Part shown: one piece after another, positions 59,061 to 64,000 of the stretch
How the letters are laid out: the number at the start of each line of letters is the position of its first letter
How positions within the stretch are numbered: the first letter of the stretch is position 1
DNA from: Panopea generosa
Lineage: Eukaryota > Mollusca > Bivalvia > Adapedonta > Hiatellidae
Assembly (NCBI GenBank): GCA_029582155.1
Contig: CM055912.1
Coordinates: 3,296,191-3,360,190 of the forward strand
DNA length: 64,000 bases
Reading direction: 5' to 3'
The notes under the pieces: model-generated
Database searches by the model: none
What the model was told of the DNA's origin: nothing
The model's input: only the letters and a program-made list of their open reading frames with translations
Made by a program: the position numbers and the translations under genes

Positions 59061-62000
59061 TATCCTTCAGTTATGTTTTAATTTAAGAACATATCTACGT
59101 CACAAAATAACATTTTTGGCGGACAGTCATGTAATCCTATAATCCTTGATGAAATACAATACATTATTAGTAAGAAAACTAATTAAAATACTGTTGAGGA
59201 ATAATATATTAGTTGTTTATAGCAAATTAATTCAAATTCTGCATCTTATTTATAATTGCTAATTTCATATCGACCACGCATTGAAATAAAACAACAAAAA
59301 AAAAATGTTTTTTTTTGTATTAATTCAGGCGGAAACAACATAAATAAGACAACTTCATCCTTTATTCAAGAAAACGTGTCAAATGATGTCCACATATAGA
59401 CAATATAAGACAGAATCTTCTAATTTAATAAAATTACAACGGAATTACAATGTCCCATTATCTTTCCCGTCGTGATATTTCTTACTTGTACTTTTTAACT
59501 CATCAATATACTGAATAACGACATTGCGTAATAATGCATTTCAATTCGGTTCTGATGGACGTAACTATGGCAACACTTTTGAAACTAAACTAGTGTCTGA
59601 GATCTTCTGGTAATTTGTTACCACAAACATATTTCCATAGATCATTGTCCATGACATGACAAGAGTTTTAGTTCGGATGTGCCCGGTAATGTTTGTCGGT
59701 TACGCGTCTGACTGTTAATCCAAGAATCGTCGGTTCTAATTTTGCGCCCGGCAACATTCTTGGTGATGACGTATATTAGACATTGCGTCTCATTTGTATT
59801 TGTCTTTCACGGTTTATTGACGTCAATAAGTTGTTAGTTCCTTGCATAGATGGGTATGCTTGAGAACTGGTTAACCTTTCAGGATCTCAGAAAATAGCGG
59901 TAAGTTTAACTGATCGTCTGTTTCAAGCAAACATTGATTGACTTGGCTGATAATGACATGCGACTAGAATTTGATTATTTTCGACATACAATGGATGGCT
60001 TAAAGTTTTATGATGACGGCGCTTTCATCAATTTTATTTCTCTCTTGAATTGAGAATTGATCATCGTCCAGCACTTGATTGTATGCAGTCTAAGGTACCG
60101 TCTCAAGATATCTTACCTTTCACAGATAATGTCGTAGGTTCGAGTCCCGCTCGCTCCAAAAACTTTATATGAGGAAGTTTGCCACTTACATGTACTAGTA
60201 GAAGGGCGGTTGTTTTACTCGGATACATTCCGAGGTCTTCCTTCACCAATAAATCTTCATTAATTACCTGAAATGGCGCTAGATCTGTAGTTCTATTTAA
60301 TTGGCACCCGACAATAAATTCTTAGTTTTTGAATAAGATATCGTGTTGACAACGTCATAATACTTGATGACATTGATTTATTTACCTCAACAGTGACATA
60401 AATTTATGGAGGGTATTATCCGCCATAATTCAGATTGCTTAATTACTTATTTCAACTTACTTATCGGCTATTTACATTCATCCAATGGGCAACTTCTATC
60501 TTCTATGTGCGTAAATTACATGTTACAGGTGTAACATTACAAATTACATTCACTTAAATGTTAACTGCTTGCTTTTACATATGTCAATTTGTGTTAATTT
60601 CATATTGCAAATTATAGTATTATTGTTTTTCCAAAGAAAAAGTATAATGCGAAAAAGACTATCTGTTTAGTTTGTTACCGATAGTTATGTCTGTAATTCT
60701 ATATATCATAACCTACAGGGCCACCTAGCGTCTTAATTTGTCTGATTTCAACATTATGACGTCAAGCGGCGCCGTTGTTTTATTCCTCAACAAAACAAAC
60801 TACTGCTCCTTTTAAAAGTAGCGTAAATTATCGGCCATAATTCGGCATTATGTGAAACTGACTTTTTGATTTTGTCAATGAAAATAAAGTTTTTAAAGTA
60901 AGCATCACAGAAACACATGAACCTTTTGCAATGAATTAAAACAAATTTTGCTGATAGGTAGGACTCTCTTCATAAAACCACAGGGTACAATATAGAACCA
61001 CTATAAAGCGGCTCAATAGCGGATTCAGTACGAACAGAACATCCGGGGCACGCCCCCTAAAATATAGCAAGTATAGTTAAATTGATTAAAAATTTGGTGC
61101 TAGTACATAGCACGCCCCTTTCAATTGAATATTTTCTCCCACAAAATCACGACCTATCCGCCCGTCTAGGAATTTCACCAACAAAAATAGAATAACATAC
61201 ATAAATAGTCACAAAAAGTGATGTTTAACGTGATTCCTGAATCTAGGCCTGTATATATTGCACATACTGTACTTTATTTAAGAACAGTGGGCCACTGTGA
61301 TTTTGTTTTTGCTATATTTATTTAGTCCTGCCTTGTACCCAGCCCTATAAAATAAATTCATGCGATACATTAACTAACATCGTTTGTGTAGTGTAGTTCT
61401 CCTTCAGTAGGTCTGCAAACGTTTAAAAGTCAGAATAATAAAAAAAAAACCAGTAAATAACTACAATATATTATGATACCCTAAAGGTTCACTGTAATGC
61501 AGCATGTGGCGTCTCATATATCAAAATGCTTCAAAACCCCCTCCTAGTAACGATATCGACAGCTCTTAGAGACATGGAGTAACGGATGTAAGAAGTAAAA
61601 GTATTGAAATTGATTTCTATACCAAGCACCCAAAGACAAAACAATTTTGTCCAAACACACACTCAAATTATCCCCACCCTTCATGGAAAAATAAAAACAA
61701 CAAAATATATTAATATAAAAATAAGACACATTAACACAAAGCAAAAATTAGGGACGAGGCATCAGACATAGAGTTGTTTAATACATGTTATTGGGTCAGG
61801 TAAAGTGATTTCAAAGACCGATACATGTGATCCAGTTTTTGCGCCACGTGGTACAGTGATGGGTTATCTTGTATTTTGACTGATAATGTTGTTTTGGATA
61901 TACTCCTTGTTTACAAAATTGATTTTTTCCCTTTATTTCGAATTTCATAGCTTACAAACACAATACTGTCTCGCATTCTTATATGGTGAACGCACAGAAT

Positions 62001-63234
62001 TAAAATGGTTCACATTAGCTTTTTTTTTTTTTTAATAATTAATGTTACATCGATTGTGAAACAATATTTACAATTTTGACGAATCACGCTCGAGGTTTTT
62101 CTGGGTAGAACCAGTTAATTAAGTTATGTGGATCAATGACACACCATATAGCCGTAGTAGAGGATCAAAACCACTTGCCCCGATCTTGGATCTTATGCTC
62201 TACCACCGGACGACGCGCTCCACTTTAGTTTTTAATTCACTTGAACTTACTTTGCAAATAGTTCTTTAACTTATCAAAACAAACAAACGTTATCATAAGA
62301 GATTTCCAGGAAGTGAATCAACCCAGATATTTGCATTTTGAATGAGCAAAGTTTTATTGTGGTCAATAGGCTTTTGGATCGCTTGGACATGACGTTTAAA
62401 TGATATGCACACATATCGATTTATACCATTATTTCTTTAATTATTAATTTATTCCTACTATCTTCGTTCAGTTTTTACTGATGGAAAGAACTAATTTAGT
62501 CACTGCGTATTGTGACATCTCGATGGAGATAAATTTGCATAAGCGTTATCAAGCTTTCAGGTCATTTTTACATTGTACCTTTATATCCATATATATATGT
62601 AAAAACAAGAAGACATATTTTATACCCGTCCATTTAAAAGAAATAAAAGTACTGTTCACTGCTACCTAAACACGCCTACCAATCGCACAGTCTGCGTTGT
62701 AATACATCGACGTTTTAAGGCAGGGGATTTCCGGTTACGCAGGCGGGGGAGCCGATTTTAGGAATTTGACGGTAAATGTTCAATATTTTGATGAAATGCG
62801 TTTTACTAAAACATTTTTCGAAAATCGGAGAATGTCATCGGATGAACAGTTAAACAAACCTGTAAGTGACGGAAATTAAGCTCAATTAGTTATTTAATGG
62901 ATGTATGAGCACTTCTGAAGTGCCCACAAAAGTGACAAAATTATTGCACCTGACGATCATCTTCTGTCATATTTTTAAGCAGGCAAACCCTTTTTTTTAA
63001 TAAATGCTTTCCAATTGTAGACCATATACTATTGTTTACGTATGCAGAAAGTTATGCAAAAGGGAGGTCGTTCCATGAAAAATTATGAAAAAAAATACAT
63101 TACAAAGCAAGCAGATAATGTGCGTTTGCTATTAGAGATAAAATAAACACTTAATAAGCGATATACATATTGGTAATTCTAACACAATCATTACCTGTAT
63201 ATGACGTATACTTTTGAAATATTTCATATAAATC
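59061..63234. other. Non-coding block shared only with unit A, with SINE relics
   Basis: Matches 16,592-20,834 at about 98% by eye. It contains the counterparts of the SINEs at 17,209 (59,678-59,905), 17,619 (60,085-60,290) and 19,620 (62,088-62,230, minus strand). I see no gene in these 4.2 kb on either strand. Confidence 0.55.
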
Positions 63235-64000
63235 TTTATACAACTTGTATATACATACATACGGCGTACTGCATATAAACCTTTGTACAACTAGTATAAA
63301 CATAGATACGGCGTACTGCATATAAACCTTTGTACAACTTGTATATACATACATACGGCGTACTGCGTATAAAACTTTGTACAATTAGTATATGCATATA
63401 TACGGCGTACTGCGATTAATTATTTGTACAACTAGTATATACATACATACGGCGTACTGCGTATAAATCTTTGTACAACTAGTTTATACATACATACGGC
63501 GTACTGCGTATAAACCTTCGTGCAATACGTATATACATACATACGGCGTATTGTGTATAAAACTTCGTACAACTAGTATATACATACATACGGCGTACTG
63601 TGTATAAAACTTCGTACAACTAGTATATACATACATACGGCGAACTGCATATAAACCTTTGTACAACTAGTATATACATACATACGGCGTACTGCGTATG
63701 TACCTATGTACAACTAGTATCTAAATACATACGGCATACTGCGTATGAACCTTTGTACAACTTGTTTATACATATGTATGGCGTACTGCGTATGAATCTT
63801 TGTGCAACTAGTATATAAATACGTACGGCGAACTGCCTATAAACCTTTGTACAACTAGTATATACATACATACGGCGTTCTGCGTATAAACCTTTGTACA
63901 TCTAGTATATACATACATAGGGCGTAATGCATACAAACATTTGCACAACTAGTATATACATACATACGGCGTACTGCATATACATCTTTGTACAACTAAT
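63235..64000. repeat. 47-bp minisatellite, unit C (runs off window)
   Basis: About 16 units with core GGCGTACTGCATATAAACC. No CATA burst is reached before the window ends. Minus-strand frames are repeat products. Confidence 0.94.

Overview
This window is a stretch of eukaryotic, AT-rich, intron-containing and repeat-dense DNA, most probably from a bivalve or other lophotrochozoan. The reasons are a tandem family of RING-less TRIM-type genes (B-box, coiled coil, NHL-like beta-propeller), a kind of gene strongly expanded in bivalves; tRNA-derived SINEs with the body and tail style common in molluscs; a decayed non-LTR retrotransposon; and many short tandem arrays. The species cannot be named from sequence alone.

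The window is built from three copies of one large tandem unit. Unit A runs from the left edge to about 25,930, unit B from about 25,930 to 45,905, and unit C from about 45,905 past the right edge. Each unit starts with a gene 3' flank, then a minus-strand B-box/NHL gene (A: 1-905, cut by the window edge; B: 26,983-28,899; C: 47,211-49,139). Then come a conserved 5' flank, a ~75-bp minisatellite, non-coding blocks, a conserved short exon-like frame, a 54-bp satellite array, and (A and B) a TCAC microsatellite block and a final 54-bp array. In A and C the ~75-bp array is split by a 5'-truncated LINE. A and C also share a ~7 kb non-coding block (14,090-20,830 and 56,400-63,235) at about 98-99% identity by eye. 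B lacks the LINE and most of that block and carries about 3 kb of its own sequence, including a possible secreted-protein first exon at 34,321.

The recognisable proteins are the three B-box genes. They have two zinc-binding B-boxes, a long coiled coil, a polar linker and a C-terminal propeller but no RING, so they are more likely scaffold, adaptor or receptor-like proteins than ubiquitin ligases by themselves. Nothing here shows an operon or a multi-gene pathway; what the units share is ancestry.

Most other long open frames are artefacts of tandem repeats whose period is a multiple of three (39, 54 and 63 bp) and are not genes. The main points for follow-up are the A-B-A' order, conflicting relationships between the coding region and its flanks (a gene-conversion signature), sharp steps in A/C identity, large array-length differences between units, and the chance that A and C are two haplotypes assembled in series.
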